Of a DNA stretch of 64,000 bases, positions 1-9,176 are shown one piece after another. The position numbers and the translations under genes were made by a program. The notes under the pieces were generated by a model. That model was not told where the DNA came from, did no database searches, and saw nothing but the letters and a program-made list of their open reading frames with translations. Each line of letters starts with the position of its first letter. Position 1 is the stretch's first letter. Origin of the DNA: Leptospira abararensis (GTDB taxonomy: Bacteria > Spirochaetota > Leptospiria > Leptospirales > Leptospiraceae); contig NZ_JAFFPR010000023.1 in the NCBI RefSeq assembly GCF_016918735.1, forward strand, positions 6,820-70,819, written 5' to 3'.

Positions 1-1367
1 TTTTGGACGACAACTTATCCAAAAAAGGTGGTTACATTCAAGGAGTTCCAATCCTTGGAGCGACGGATGAAATTGGTAAAATTTTAGTTCGGTACGGTGT
101 GAAAAAAGTAATTATGACGGTTCCGCAGCCGGATGGGCGAGTGGTCTCAAAACTCATGAAAGAGTGCGAAAGTGCAGGCGTGGATTTTAAAATCCTTCCT
201 ACTTTCGGAGAGTATCTTTCAGGAAAACCTAATATCACACAACTGCGCGAAGTACAAGTAGAAGATCTTTTAGGAAGACCTACTGTGGATTTAGAAATTG
301 AATCCATTCGCTCTTATTTAGAAAAAAAAGTAATTCTTGTGACAGGTGCTGGCGGTTCGATTGGTTCGGAAATTTGTAGGCAAGTTGCCCTTTTTAAACC
401 AAGTGTTCTCGTTATTTTAGATGCCGCAGAAACTCCGTTATATGAAATTGATTATGAACTGAGAAAAAGTTTTTCTGACTTACAGATAGACATTCGCCCA
501 GTCATTGCTGATGTAAAAAACCTTTCTCGTATTTCTGCGATTTTTGAAGAACACCGACCTTCCGTTGTTTTCCACTCTGCGGCTTACAAACATGTTCCTA
601 TGATGGAAATCAATCCATCAGAAGCAGTTCTAAACAATGTGATGGGAACAAAGAACGTAGCAGACGTTTGTCGCCTAATTGGTGTGGAACGATTTGTTTT
701 AATTTCCACTGACAAAGCGGTAAACCCTGTCAATGTGATGGGAGCCTCCAAACGGGCTGCAGAAATTTATTTGCAACATATCTCCCAAAATTCCAGGACT
801 AAGTTCATTACTGTAAGGTTTGGAAACGTATTAGGTTCCAATGGAAGTGTGATCCCCCGTTTTCGTGAACAAATCAAGCGAGGTGGTCCTGTGACTGTGA
901 CTCATCCTGACGTCATTCGTTACTTTATGACCATTCCGGAAGCCACACAACTAGTGTTACAAGCCGGAAGTATGGGCGAACACGGTGAAATTTTTATTTT
1001 GGATATGGGGGAACCTGTAAAAATCCTTTCTCTTGCGGAAGAAATGATTCGTTTGTCTGGATACACTCCACACAAAGACATTGCCATTGAGTTTTCTGGC
1101 CTCCGTCCAGGCGAAAAATTATACGAAGAACTTCTCTTAAACCAAGAAGGAATTAAAAAAACCCACCATCCAAAAATTCGGATTGCGGCACCTTTGGAAA
1201 ACTACAACCTCCTCCTCTTTCAAAATAAATTGAACAGGTTGTTTTCTTTGGCAAAGGCCAATAAAAATAGAGAAATCTTTGGAGCTTTCAAAGAGATTAT
1301 TCCCGAATATAAAGTCCACGACGAATACATCGAGTGGGAAACATCACATGGTAAAAGGAACTTATGA
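1..1367 (+). CDS. FlaA1/CapD-type nucleotide-sugar 4,6-dehydratase, 5' partial
   Basis: The last 454 residues are visible and the reading frame is open to the left edge, so the N-terminal membrane part usual for this family (about 600-650 residues) lies outside the window. The first ~100 residues are the CoA-binding-like linker domain. A Rossmann dinucleotide site (TGAGGSIG, visible residues 114-121) follows, then the motif STDKAVNP and the active-site segment MGASK (246-250), where Met replaces the usual SDR Tyr as is normal in FlaA1/CapD proteins. These enzymes modify UDP-sugars for surface polysaccharide or glycan. The stop codon overlaps the next start (ATGA), so the next gene is probably translationally coupled. 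Confidence 0.9.
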   Translation, partial: LDDNLSKKGGYIQGVPILGATDEIGKILVRYGVKKVIMTVPQPDGRVVSKLMKECESAGVDFKILPTFGEYLSGKPNITQLREVQVEDLLGRPTVDLEIESIRSYLEKKVILVTGAGGSIGSEICRQVALFKPSVLVILDAAETPLYEIDYELRKSFSDLQIDIRPVIADVKNLSRISAIFEEHRPSVVFHSAAYKHVPMMEINPSEAVLNNVMGTKNVADVCRLIGVERFVLISTDKAVNPVNVMGASKRAAEIYLQHISQNSRTKFITVRFGNVLGSNGSVIPRFREQIKRGGPVTVTHPDVIRYFMTIPEATQLVLQAGSMGEHGEIFILDMGEPVKILSLAEEMIRLSGYTPHKDIAIEFSGLRPGEKLYEELLLNQEGIKKTHHPKIRIAAPLENYNLLLFQNKLNRLFSLAKANKNREIFGAFKEIIPEYKVHDEYIEWETSHGKRNL

Positions 1368-1822
1368 GCGAAAAACTCACGCAGGAAGAAATCACAACAT
1401 TACGTGAGTTTAAAAGAGATTTATTTAATCTCTATTGGGAACGATTTGGAGTATTTTATATTCACGTAATGCCACATCCAAAATTAGAAATTGGAAAACG
1501 TGGATTACTCAATGCAGAGAAAGAGTCCGGCATTGTACTTGTGTTTGGTGACAAAGCAGTAAAAGTTTTGGATAGTAAACCAGACTATTTATTTGCAGAA
1601 CTCCAATTTGGTTCTGCTTGGGAACCAACAATGATTCCATGGGATGCTGTCTTTCGAATTTATGATAAATTTCAAAACTCGGCCACACAACTTCGGTTTC
1701 TCCAAGTGGAAGCAGCTCCCAATGCAGAAGAAATAAGCGCCAAACCAAAAGTAACTAAGCCGGAAGTGACAGGAGATGGAAACGTGATTCGAGTTGATTT
1801 TGGAGGGAAACGAAACGAATGA
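1364..1822 (+). CDS. Conserved hypothetical protein, 152 aa
   Basis: I do not recognise this soluble protein. It has no signal peptide or membrane segment. Its central part is rich in aromatic and Pro/Trp positions (for example SAWEPTMIPWD near residues 84-94), and its last 30 residues are polar and likely flexible. It overlaps the upstream dehydratase by ATGA and its stop overlaps the following permease start in the same way, so the three genes are probably one translationally coupled unit. Nothing in the sequence fixes a function. Confidence 0.75.
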   Translation: MSEKLTQEEITTLREFKRDLFNLYWERFGVFYIHVMPHPKLEIGKRGLLNAEKESGIVLVFGDKAVKVLDSKPDYLFAELQFGSAWEPTMIPWDAVFRIYDKFQNSATQLRFLQVEAAPNAEEISAKPKVTKPEVTGDGNVIRVDFGGKRNE

Positions 1823-3435
1823 ATTTTTTTACCATCACTCGAGGAGATCTCGACGGTTTTTTTGGTCTCATGGTAGACAACCTCATCCAACTTCTGGTTC
1901 TTTCCGCCCTCTGTATCGGAGTTTGCGGGTTCCCACTTGCCTTTATCACTGCTGTTGTTTTGCCAGGGGCTGCCGTTTCCTTACTTGTAGGAAATATATT
2001 TTATGCCTGGCAAGCGTGGAAACTAGGGCAAAAAACCAAACGCACAGATGTTACAGCCATTCCTTATGGAATCAATACGGTCTCTCTTTTTGCTTTTGTA
2101 TTTTTTGTTATGTTCCCCACCTACCAAGCTACAGGTAACTATGTAGCTGCTTGGAAAGCGGGACTTCTTGTATCTTTTGTTTCCGGATGTATTGAAGTGA
2201 TTGGTTCTTTTGTTGCCGCAAAGATCCGTAAATACACACCAAGAGCCGCTTTACTTTCTGCCTTGGCAGGAATTGCGATCACCTTCATCTCTATGGATTT
2301 TTTACTCCGCACTTTTGAAAGACCAATTATCGCCTTTATCCCGTTAGGTGTGATTCTATTACAATACTTTGGGAAGGTTCGTTTCCCTTTTGGAATTCCT
2401 GGTGGATTACTTTCTGTTGTCCTTGGGATTTTATTATCTTATTTGTCTAGTTTTTGGGGAGATCCTATTTACAAACCAGGAGCCATCGACAGTGGGTTAG
2501 AAACTTTAGGATTCTACTTTCCCCAACTTTCCTTAGGTCCTCTTGTCGAAACTTTAACATACGCCAATATCAAAGCTTATTTTTCTGTGATCCTTCCGAT
2601 GGGAATTTTTAATGTGATTGGTTCTCTTCAGAATATAGAATCTGCTGAAGCCTCGGGTGATAGTTTTGATACCAAAACTTCCTTACTTGTAAATGGCCTT
2701 GGCACACTTGCGGGAACTGCTTTTGGTTCCCCATTTCCGACTACCATCTACATTGGACATCCAGGTTGGAAGGCACTAGGAGCTAAACATAGTTATTCGG
2801 TGCTTTCTGGAATTTTTATGACTATCGTTAGTTTATTTGGACTCATGGGACTCATCCAAGCTTTAATTCCGGTGGAAGCGGGAATGGCAATTGTCCTTTG
2901 GATTGGAATTGTGATTACAAGCCAAGCCTTCCAAGCTATTCCCAAACACCATTCCCCTGCGGTTGTAGTGGGACTTTTACCTGCCTTTGCGGGTTGGGCA
3001 GTCCTTATTATCCAAAATGTATTTATTTTCTTAGATGGGAAATTACAAACCACTTTGCAAGAGTTAGGTGTAAAACAGATAGTCCACTTTTCCTTATCAG
3101 ACATCCCTCCTCATTTAAGTTTTCTTCCTTATGCTCTGAGTGGAGTGCTTGCTTTGTCTCAAGGGTTTCTCATCACTTCTATGGTTTGGTCGGCAATGGT
3201 GGTTTTTGTTTTAGAAAGAGAATGGGACAAAGCTGCGATTTGGGCATCCATTGCCGCAGTCCTTTCTGCGATTGGCTGGATCCATGCTTATGAATTGCAA
3301 GGAAATGCCATCCTCAATCGATTTACAGAACTTGCCAGCCTAGACTTCCCGATCGCCTATTTATCCCTTGCGACCTTATTTTTTTCAATTAGGTTCCTTG
3401 CTCCAAAGGGAAAAGCAGAGAAATCAGGACATTAA
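1819..3435 (+). CDS. NCS2-like (xanthine/uracil-type) membrane permease
   Basis: A 538-residue protein that is hydrophobic throughout, with about 12 or more predicted membrane segments. The N-terminal repeat carries DVTAIPYGINT, an amphipathic segment before a membrane helix that resembles the half-helix substrate site of NCS2/SulP-fold transporters. Family assignment is from overall pattern; the substrate is unknown. It starts within the stop of the 152-aa gene (ATGA overlap). The purine salvage gene apt lies 1 kb downstream but is separated by htpX and a terminator, so a purine substrate is only a guess. Confidence 0.6.
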   Translation: MNFFTITRGDLDGFFGLMVDNLIQLLVLSALCIGVCGFPLAFITAVVLPGAAVSLLVGNIFYAWQAWKLGQKTKRTDVTAIPYGINTVSLFAFVFFVMFPTYQATGNYVAAWKAGLLVSFVSGCIEVIGSFVAAKIRKYTPRAALLSALAGIAITFISMDFLLRTFERPIIAFIPLGVILLQYFGKVRFPFGIPGGLLSVVLGILLSYLSSFWGDPIYKPGAIDSGLETLGFYFPQLSLGPLVETLTYANIKAYFSVILPMGIFNVIGSLQNIESAEASGDSFDTKTSLLVNGLGTLAGTAFGSPFPTTIYIGHPGWKALGAKHSYSVLSGIFMTIVSLFGLMGLIQALIPVEAGMAIVLWIGIVITSQAFQAIPKHHSPAVVVGLLPAFAGWAVLIIQNVFIFLDGKLQTTLQELGVKQIVHFSLSDIPPHLSFLPYALSGVLALSQGFLITSMVWSAMVVFVLEREWDKAAIWASIAAVLSAIGWIHAYELQGNAILNRFTELASLDFPIAYLSLATLFFSIRFLAPKGKAEKSGH

Positions 3436-3520
3436 TTTTGCTTGTAATCTAGGGCTCAAACAAGTAAAGTTTTAGTCTAAACAATAGGTTTCAAAAAAAC
3501 CTTAAGGAGAACAATTTCCT

Positions 3521-4411
3521 ATGACTTGGATCAAACGAATCGGTTTTTTCCTGTTAACCAATATTTTGATTATGACTACCATCTCTATCGTAACCACACT
3601 ACTTGGTTCGATGGGATTTAGCATCCGTGCCTATGGTTTGGATCTAACTAGACTCATTGTATTCTGTTTAATGTGGGGTATGGCGGGATCTTTCATTTCC
3701 CTATTACTTTCCAAGATGATGGCGAAGTGGACGATGGGTGTCAAAATCATCGATCCAAAACAAGCTTCTGCACCAGAAATGGATGTTTATCGCCGAGTGC
3801 AATCACTAGCACAAAGAGCCCACCTTCCTATGCCGGAAGTGGGAATTTACGAATCTCCCGAAGTGAATGCATTTGCAACGGGTCCAAGTAAATCCAGTGC
3901 CCTTGTGGCTGTATCTACGGGACTTCTCAACCGTATGAATGCACAGGAATTGGAAGGAGTACTCGCTCACGAATTGTCACACGTTGCCAATGGAGACATG
4001 GTTACACTCACTCTCATCCAAGGTGTTGTGAACTCTTTTGCTATGTTCTTCTCTCGCATCATTGCCTATATCGCATCGAATGCGGTGAAAGAAGAGATGG
4101 CCCATATCGTAAGAATTGTTGTCACCATCCTTCTGGACATTGTGTTCTCGATTCTCGGTTCCATGGCTGTGGCTTACTTCTCACGCAAACGTGAGTTCCG
4201 TGCTGATGCTGGTGGTGCCAAACTTGCGGGTAGAGAGTCTATGATTTCTGCATTGGAATCACTACGCCAAATGGTGGAGATGCCAGAAGATCCAAGAGGA
4301 GAGGCTCTGGCTTCCCTTAAAATATCTTCCAACAAAGGGGGATTTCTTTCCCTATTTGCCACTCACCCAGCGTTAGAAGAAAGGATTCTCGCTCTCAAAC
4401 AAATGAGATAG
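3521..4411 (+). CDS. htpX: HtpX, membrane-bound zinc metalloprotease
   Basis: This inner-membrane M48B protease takes part in quality control of misfolded membrane proteins. Two N-terminal membrane helices (about residues 5-30 and 43-65) are followed by the zinc site AHELSH at 149-154. A second pair of membrane helices follows, then the third zinc ligand region REFRAD at about 223-228. The length of 296 residues is normal. An AAGGAG ribosome site lies upstream with a rather long spacer, and a small AGGTTT/AAACCT hairpin precedes it. A Rho-independent terminator follows the gene. Confidence 0.95.
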   Translation: MTWIKRIGFFLLTNILIMTTISIVTTLLGSMGFSIRAYGLDLTRLIVFCLMWGMAGSFISLLLSKMMAKWTMGVKIIDPKQASAPEMDVYRRVQSLAQRAHLPMPEVGIYESPEVNAFATGPSKSSALVAVSTGLLNRMNAQELEGVLAHELSHVANGDMVTLTLIQGVVNSFAMFFSRIIAYIASNAVKEEMAHIVRIVVTILLDIVFSILGSMAVAYFSRKREFRADAGGAKLAGRESMISALESLRQMVEMPEDPRGEALASLKISSNKGGFLSLFATHPALEERILALKQMR

Positions 4412-4439
4412 AATTGTAAGCGCTTCTAGTTTGTGAAGA

Positions 4440-4468
4440 AAAGGTCGGCTCTATGCCGGCCTTTTTTT
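4440..4468 (+). terminator. Rho-independent terminator after htpX
   Basis: AAGGTCGGC pairs with GCCGGCCTT (one G-U pair) around a short loop and runs into seven T residues. It ends only about 37 bases before the apt ATG, so apt needs its own very close promoter or depends on read-through. Confidence 0.85.
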
Positions 4469-4505
4469 ATTGCAAAGCCCTAGTCATCTTTGGTTTCATC
4501 CTAAT

Positions 4506-5039
4506 ATGTCCATTGTTAAATCTAAGATTCGTACCATTCCCGATTACCCAAAACCAGGGATTCTCTTCCGCGATATTACTTCCCTTCTCATTGATCCAGA
4601 AGGATTCCAACTGACAATTGGAATGTTTGTAGAACGATACCAAAATGCTAAATTGAATAAAATTGCTGCCATTGATGCCAGAGGATTCATTCCTGGGGCA
4701 GCCCTCGCCTTCCAGTTGGGTGTAGGATTTGTTCCCATTCGTAAAAAAGGGAAATTACCAGGGGAAACTATTTCTGAATCCTATGCCTTGGAATACGGCG
4801 TGGATCATGTGGAAATCCATACAGATGCCATCAATCCCGGTGAAAAAGTTTTGATCATGGACGATTTGATTGCCACGGGTGGGACTCTGGAAGCATCGAT
4901 CAAGTTGGTGCAAAGTCTAAAAGGTGTGGTTCATGAATGTTCTACGATCATCAACTTACCAGATTTAGGTGGAGCAAAAAGGATCAAAGATACTTATGGA
5001 ATTGATGTATTCTCTATTTGCGAATTTGAAGGACATTAA
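4506..5039 (+). CDS. apt: Adenine phosphoribosyltransferase
   Basis: Converts adenine and PRPP to AMP in the cytoplasm (purine salvage). The start at ATG 4506 gives a 177-residue protein beginning [19 protein letters not shown], typical of Apt. An in-frame TTG at 4470 is rejected because it lies at the end of the htpX terminator. The PRPP-binding motif [13 protein letters not shown] is at about residues 117-129. Another characteristic segment is DARGF at about 57-61. The gene stands alone, with a convergent gene downstream after 40 bases. Confidence 0.95.
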   Translation: MSIVKSKIRTIPDYPKPGILFRDITSLLIDPEGFQLTIGMFVERYQNAKLNKIAAIDARGFIPGAALAFQLGVGFVPIRKKGKLPGETISESYALEYGVDHVEIHTDAINPGEKVLIMDDLIATGGTLEASIKLVQSLKGVVHECSTIINLPDLGGAKRIKDTYGIDVFSICEFEGH

Positions 5040-5079
5040 GATAAAATTATAAGTTTTACCGAAAAACAAAGAGTTTTGA

Positions 5080-6210
5080 TTAGGTTACAGATTTCCAATC
5101 ATTACTCTTTGTTTTGTCCACGCGGATACTTACCTCGTTACCAAGAAAATTCCACCGAACGACAAATAGTTTTTTCAAAATATGAATCCCACGTCCCCCA
5201 GTCACTAACTTCCGATCCGATTCAATCGGACTTGGAACGAGTCTTGGATTAAAACCTTTTCCACTATCAATTACATAAACATCAATGTATTTACGAGATT
5301 CAAACACGTGTACGGTGATGATGTCATCTTCCCGTTTGCCTCCATGTTCTAAAGCATTGTCTAAAGTTTCATCCACAAGAATTTGGAACCAAAAACTATC
5401 CATAATTTTACGCCAGTTTCTTGAATCATAGAGACTCCAAAGTTTTTCTTTGATGAGTCGGGAGTGGGACCTTGTGGCAAGGATTTGGTCTTCAAAAATC
5501 TTAGTGGATCTTTCAAAGATAAAGGAAAAAGGATGAGTTAAATAATTTTCTGTAAAAGAATAATGAAATAAAAAAACAGTAAAACAAAAGAGAAACAACA
5601 GATTCACAAATAGAAAAAAATGTAAAAAGTATTTGGTTGTTAAAGGAATCCAGTTGGGGAAAAAACAAAGGGTGATAAAAAATACGCAGGTAAGGAAAGT
5701 CGCAATATAGATATATTCCATAAACTTTTGGATGGCAGGAAAATTATATCTCAGTTTGGCGATGATAAGGTAAGCAAAAGCTAAAAACGCAAGCACATAA
5801 TAAGTGTTATAGTAATATTTCAAAAGAATTAAACTAGCCATTGGGTACACCTCGTTCAGTAGTCCCAAATCCACAAATAACAACATAATTCCCATTCCGA
5901 AAACAAAAGAACATATGACGACAAGTCTCGAAAAATTTCGAAAAAATGTAGGGAATTGTAATCCAAAATAAAGTAGGATAAAAGATTCAAATACAAGATA
6001 TGTAGAAATAGTGTGGGGTTGGTGTAAGATTCGATTTTCTAAGAACAAACTATCACAAAGGATTGTCAAATCACCGATACAGAAAAAAGCCGCAAGGATA
6101 GAAAAACTTGTTTTCATTCTTGTCCGTGGATTCTTTCTAAATGAAACAATGCCGGCAATCAGTGAAAAAAAAGCAGTAAAGCCAAATATGATGGATTCAA
6201 ACAAACTCAT
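5080..6210 (-). CDS. Seven-helix membrane protein with RsbW-like ATPase domain
   Basis: The first ~235 residues form about seven membrane helices. A short linker leads to a C-terminal GHKL ATPase domain. Its N box is DETLDNALEHG (about 285-295), the G1 box is DSGKGF (about 317-322), and the G2 box is GGRGIHIL (about 341-348). No histidine-phosphorylation (DHp) helix precedes the ATPase, so it resembles anti-sigma kinases of the RsbW/SpoIIAB type tethered to a 7TM sensor rather than a usual sensor kinase. Its ATG overlaps, on the opposite strand, the start of the HtrA protease gene (shared CATG at 6208-6211). Role as an envelope-stress sensor is inference from that pairing. Confidence 0.75.
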   Translation of the reverse strand: MSLFESIIFGFTAFFSLIAGIVSFRKNPRTRMKTSFSILAAFFCIGDLTILCDSLFLENRILHQPHTISTYLVFESFILLYFGLQFPTFFRNFSRLVVICSFVFGMGIMLLFVDLGLLNEVYPMASLILLKYYYNTYYVLAFLAFAYLIIAKLRYNFPAIQKFMEYIYIATFLTCVFFITLCFFPNWIPLTTKYFLHFFLFVNLLFLFCFTVFLFHYSFTENYLTHPFSFIFERSTKIFEDQILATRSHSRLIKEKLWSLYDSRNWRKIMDSFWFQILVDETLDNALEHGGKREDDIITVHVFESRKYIDVYVIDSGKGFNPRLVPSPIESDRKLVTGGRGIHILKKLFVVRWNFLGNEVSIRVDKTKSNDWKSVT

Positions 6211-7696
6211 GCAAAAACAAAAAAAAATTCTCCTCTCCCCATTTCTCTTTGCGAGTACTATTTTATTTTTTACAAGTTTATTCCTAAGCCCACTTTACCC
6301 GGAAGAATACAGACAATCCATTGACGAAATTAAGAAATCTGTAGTCCAAATCCGCGTATTTTCACAGGCCAAAGACCCCTTCTCTCCCTGGATCTCTTCT
6401 GGAATTTCCGCATCCACCGGTTCTGGATTTTTAATTTCAAAAAATCGCATTCTCACCAATGCCCATGTTGTGTCCAACGCCAAGTTTATGGAGACCCAAA
6501 GGAACAACCAAACCGAATGGTATGAGTTAAAAGTTTTGTTTATCGCACATGATTGTGATTTGGCTCTTCTTGAAGTTTCGGATCCAGAGTTTTATAACGA
6601 CAGTAATTACTTAGAATTAGGAAATTTGCCAGAACTTGCAAGTCCAGTCGATATTGTTGGTTATCCGATTGGCGGTAGTAAAATATCTGTTAGCCGAGGT
6701 ATTGTTTCTCGAATTGAACAGTCAACCTATGCCCATTCGCAAATTGATAGCCACTTAGTAGTTCAAGTCGATGCCGCCATCAATCCCGGAAACTCTGGAG
6801 GACCCGCACTCCAAAACGGGAAGGTGGTCGGTGTGGCTTTCCAAGCTTCTACAAAAGGAGAAAACATTGGCTATATAATTCCCACAGCGGTGATCCAACA
6901 TTTTCTAAAAGATATTGAAGATGGGATCTATCATGGGTACGTGGAGTTAGGAATCCAAACACAACCCTCCTATTCAGAATCTCATCGGTACTATTATGGA
7001 ATTCCAAGTGCTGAAGAAGGAGTGTTTGTCACAAAAGTTTTAAAACAAGGATCTGCCGATGGCCATTTAAAACCAGGTGATTATTTAACTGCAATTGACG
7101 GACGAAAAATTGGTAAAAATGGAAACTTATTAGAATCTAATTCCATAGATTTTTTGGAAGTAGTAGACAATAAATTTGCGGGAGAAGAGATCCGGTTTGA
7201 TCTTATCCGTGATAAGAAAAAAATAAACGTAAAATTTCCGGCAAAAAAAATGCCTCAAATGGAAAACCAAAGAGCAAGGTACGGAATTAATTACGACTAC
7301 CTTGTATTTGGTGGATTGGTGTTTCAAACCGTTAACCGAGATCTGCTCGAAGCTTGGAGCAAAAATGGACAAACACAAGGTGGCAGTTTACTTGTTTACC
7401 GGTTCTATGATGCCACCACTCTTTCAGATGGGGAATCCGAAGATGTAGTTTTATATCGTAAATTACCTCACCCTATTAATTCTAATTCTGATTTTTATTT
7501 GAATATGGTAGTCGAATCTTTTAATGGAACAAAGGTAAAAAATTTAAATCACTTAAAAGAAATTTTACAATCTTCTAAGGATAAAACCATTCGAATCCAA
7601 TTTTATGGAATCCAATTACCGATGATTTTAGACCGAGAAGAGTCAGAACGTGCTGACCTTGAAATCAAAAAAAACTACCACCTAACAGGAAACTAA
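6209..7696 (+). CDS. HtrA/Deg-type serine protease with PDZ domains
   Basis: A 495-residue exported protease. An N-terminal hydrophobic signal segment spans residues 7-29. The trypsin-like domain has the full triad: His86 (NAHVV), Asp117 (DLALLEV) and Ser196 (GNSGGP). A PDZ domain follows at about 265-345, and a second PDZ-like region near the C-terminus. I chose ATG 6209 because the signal peptide follows directly; earlier in-frame starts lie inside the divergent gene. Likely periplasmic protein quality control or processing. It is followed after 4 bases by a related gene that has lost the catalytic residues. Confidence 0.9.
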   Translation: MQKQKKILLSPFLFASTILFFTSLFLSPLYPEEYRQSIDEIKKSVVQIRVFSQAKDPFSPWISSGISASTGSGFLISKNRILTNAHVVSNAKFMETQRNNQTEWYELKVLFIAHDCDLALLEVSDPEFYNDSNYLELGNLPELASPVDIVGYPIGGSKISVSRGIVSRIEQSTYAHSQIDSHLVVQVDAAINPGNSGGPALQNGKVVGVAFQASTKGENIGYIIPTAVIQHFLKDIEDGIYHGYVELGIQTQPSYSESHRYYYGIPSAEEGVFVTKVLKQGSADGHLKPGDYLTAIDGRKIGKNGNLLESNSIDFLEVVDNKFAGEEIRFDLIRDKKKINVKFPAKKMPQMENQRARYGINYDYLVFGGLVFQTVNRDLLEAWSKNGQTQGGSLLVYRFYDATTLSDGESEDVVLYRKLPHPINSNSDFYLNMVVESFNGTKVKNLNHLKEILQSSKDKTIRIQFYGIQLPMILDREESERADLEIKKNYHLTGN

Positions 7697-7700
7697 TATA

Positions 7701-9176
7701 ATGTTATTTTTGAATCAACCCTGCAGATTCACCATCGTTTTTCTTTTGTTTCTAACTGGATCGGTAACCGGGAAATCCAATCCCGTTGCGATGACCGATG
7801 CCGCCATCCTTCAAGTAAAGGTAACCGTTCAATACCCTCACTTCATCCAACCTTGGAGGTTTAAAACACCTGAAATTCGCCAATCGACGGGAATTTATAT
7901 TGGAGATAATAGAATTTTAATTCCAGCTCAAGCAGTTTATTTTTACACAAGTATTGAAATCAAAAAACCGGATGCTCTCAAAGTATTCACCGCAGAATTG
8001 GAAAGGTTGGATCCTGACTTAGGTCTCGCTATTTTAAAATTCAATGATCCTAATGCTTCTAAAGATCTAAAAGCCGTCACATTTCCTAATGAAGTTTTTT
8101 TGCCTGGAACAGGCCTTGTGATGGAAAGCAAAGACCAAAGGAATCTAGAAGAGAAAAAAATAAGAATGATTCGTTTGGATATGGATTCCTATTCCAGCGG
8201 TTATGTGGAACTTCCTTACATGGAAATCCAATCCGAAGAAAAATTAGATGGTGTGGGAGAACTGATCGTAGATGCAACTGCTAGAATTCCACAAGGAGTC
8301 CTTTATCAGTTTAAAGAAAACAATTCAGGAAGAGTGATTCCTGCTTTCACCATCAAACACTTTATAGACGGAAAAACCTTCCCATTCAAAGGATTTCGTT
8401 TCAAGCCACTGATAGATTCTTCCACTAGAAATTATTACGGACTTAGAAAAGATGATTTAGGAGTGCTTGTAGCAGAAATTTATCCGGGTTCTTCTGCCGA
8501 CGGAGTTTTACAGTTAGAGGATGTATTACTTGAAGTTTCCAATTTCAAAATAGATCCTAAAGGTTACTTTGATCATCCCAAATTTGGAAAACTCAATGTT
8601 TCCTATCTGTTTCATAATACAAATGAGCCCGATTCCTCCTTTGGCAAAAAAATCAAACTGAAAGTGTTTAGAAACAAAAAACCTGTATCTCTTGAGATGG
8701 ACTTAAAACCACTACCAGAGTCTGCCATTCGAATCCCTTATGGAAATTCCAGATTCCAGACTCCAAAATATTTAATGTTAGCTGGAATTATTTTTCAAGA
8801 ATTATCGGAACAGTATTTAACGGAACATGGGAACCAGTGGAGAAATCGAGTTAGTAAAGAGCTTCTTTATCTAAACGATTTTTATCGTATCAAGCGAAAT
8901 TCCAATGAAGGCAAAGTGGTTTTTTTATCACAGGTTTTGCCGCTCTCAGGAAATAAGGCCTATCATACTGCCCATCAAATGATTCTGAAATCAGTGAATG
9001 GAACCCCAGTCCAATCCTTGGATCAATTACAAACAGTGATAAAAGAATCAGGAGCACCTTACATTCATTTTGTGATGTCTGACGGATTTGAAATGATTTT
9101 CAAAAAAGAAGAAATCCAGACATTAAATTCAGAAGCCAAAAAAAGTTTCCAAATCCAAAAGGATTCTAATTTTTAG
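7701..9176 (+). CDS. Catalytically dead HtrA-like paralogue (pseudoprotease)
   Basis: A 491-residue protein with a signal peptide (about residues 8-24) and the same domain order as the HtrA protease just upstream. The equivalent of the catalytic His segment reads RILIPAQAV, placing Gln77 at His. The Asp segment is kept (RLDPDLGLAIL, Asp106). The GNSGGP nucleophile loop is gone, with VDATARIPQG in its place. A PDZ domain (about 255-335, with GVLVAEIYPGSSADG) and a second C-terminal PDZ-like region remain. It is probably a regulatory or scaffold partner of the active protease. The stop overlaps the convergent downstream gene by 4 bases. Confidence 0.8.
   Translation: MLFLNQPCRFTIVFLLFLTGSVTGKSNPVAMTDAAILQVKVTVQYPHFIQPWRFKTPEIRQSTGIYIGDNRILIPAQAVYFYTSIEIKKPDALKVFTAELERLDPDLGLAILKFNDPNASKDLKAVTFPNEVFLPGTGLVMESKDQRNLEEKKIRMIRLDMDSYSSGYVELPYMEIQSEEKLDGVGELIVDATARIPQGVLYQFKENNSGRVIPAFTIKHFIDGKTFPFKGFRFKPLIDSSTRNYYGLRKDDLGVLVAEIYPGSSADGVLQLEDVLLEVSNFKIDPKGYFDHPKFGKLNVSYLFHNTNEPDSSFGKKIKLKVFRNKKPVSLEMDLKPLPESAIRIPYGNSRFQTPKYLMLAGIIFQELSEQYLTEHGNQWRNRVSKELLYLNDFYRIKRNSNEGKVVFLSQVLPLSGNKAYHTAHQMILKSVNGTPVQSLDQLQTVIKESGAPYIHFVMSDGFEMIFKKEEIQTLNSEAKKSFQIQKDSNF

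Noticed and set aside
4470..4505. Upstream TTG start for apt
   Set aside because: It lies directly at the end of the htpX terminator; ATG 4506 gives the normal family N-terminus.
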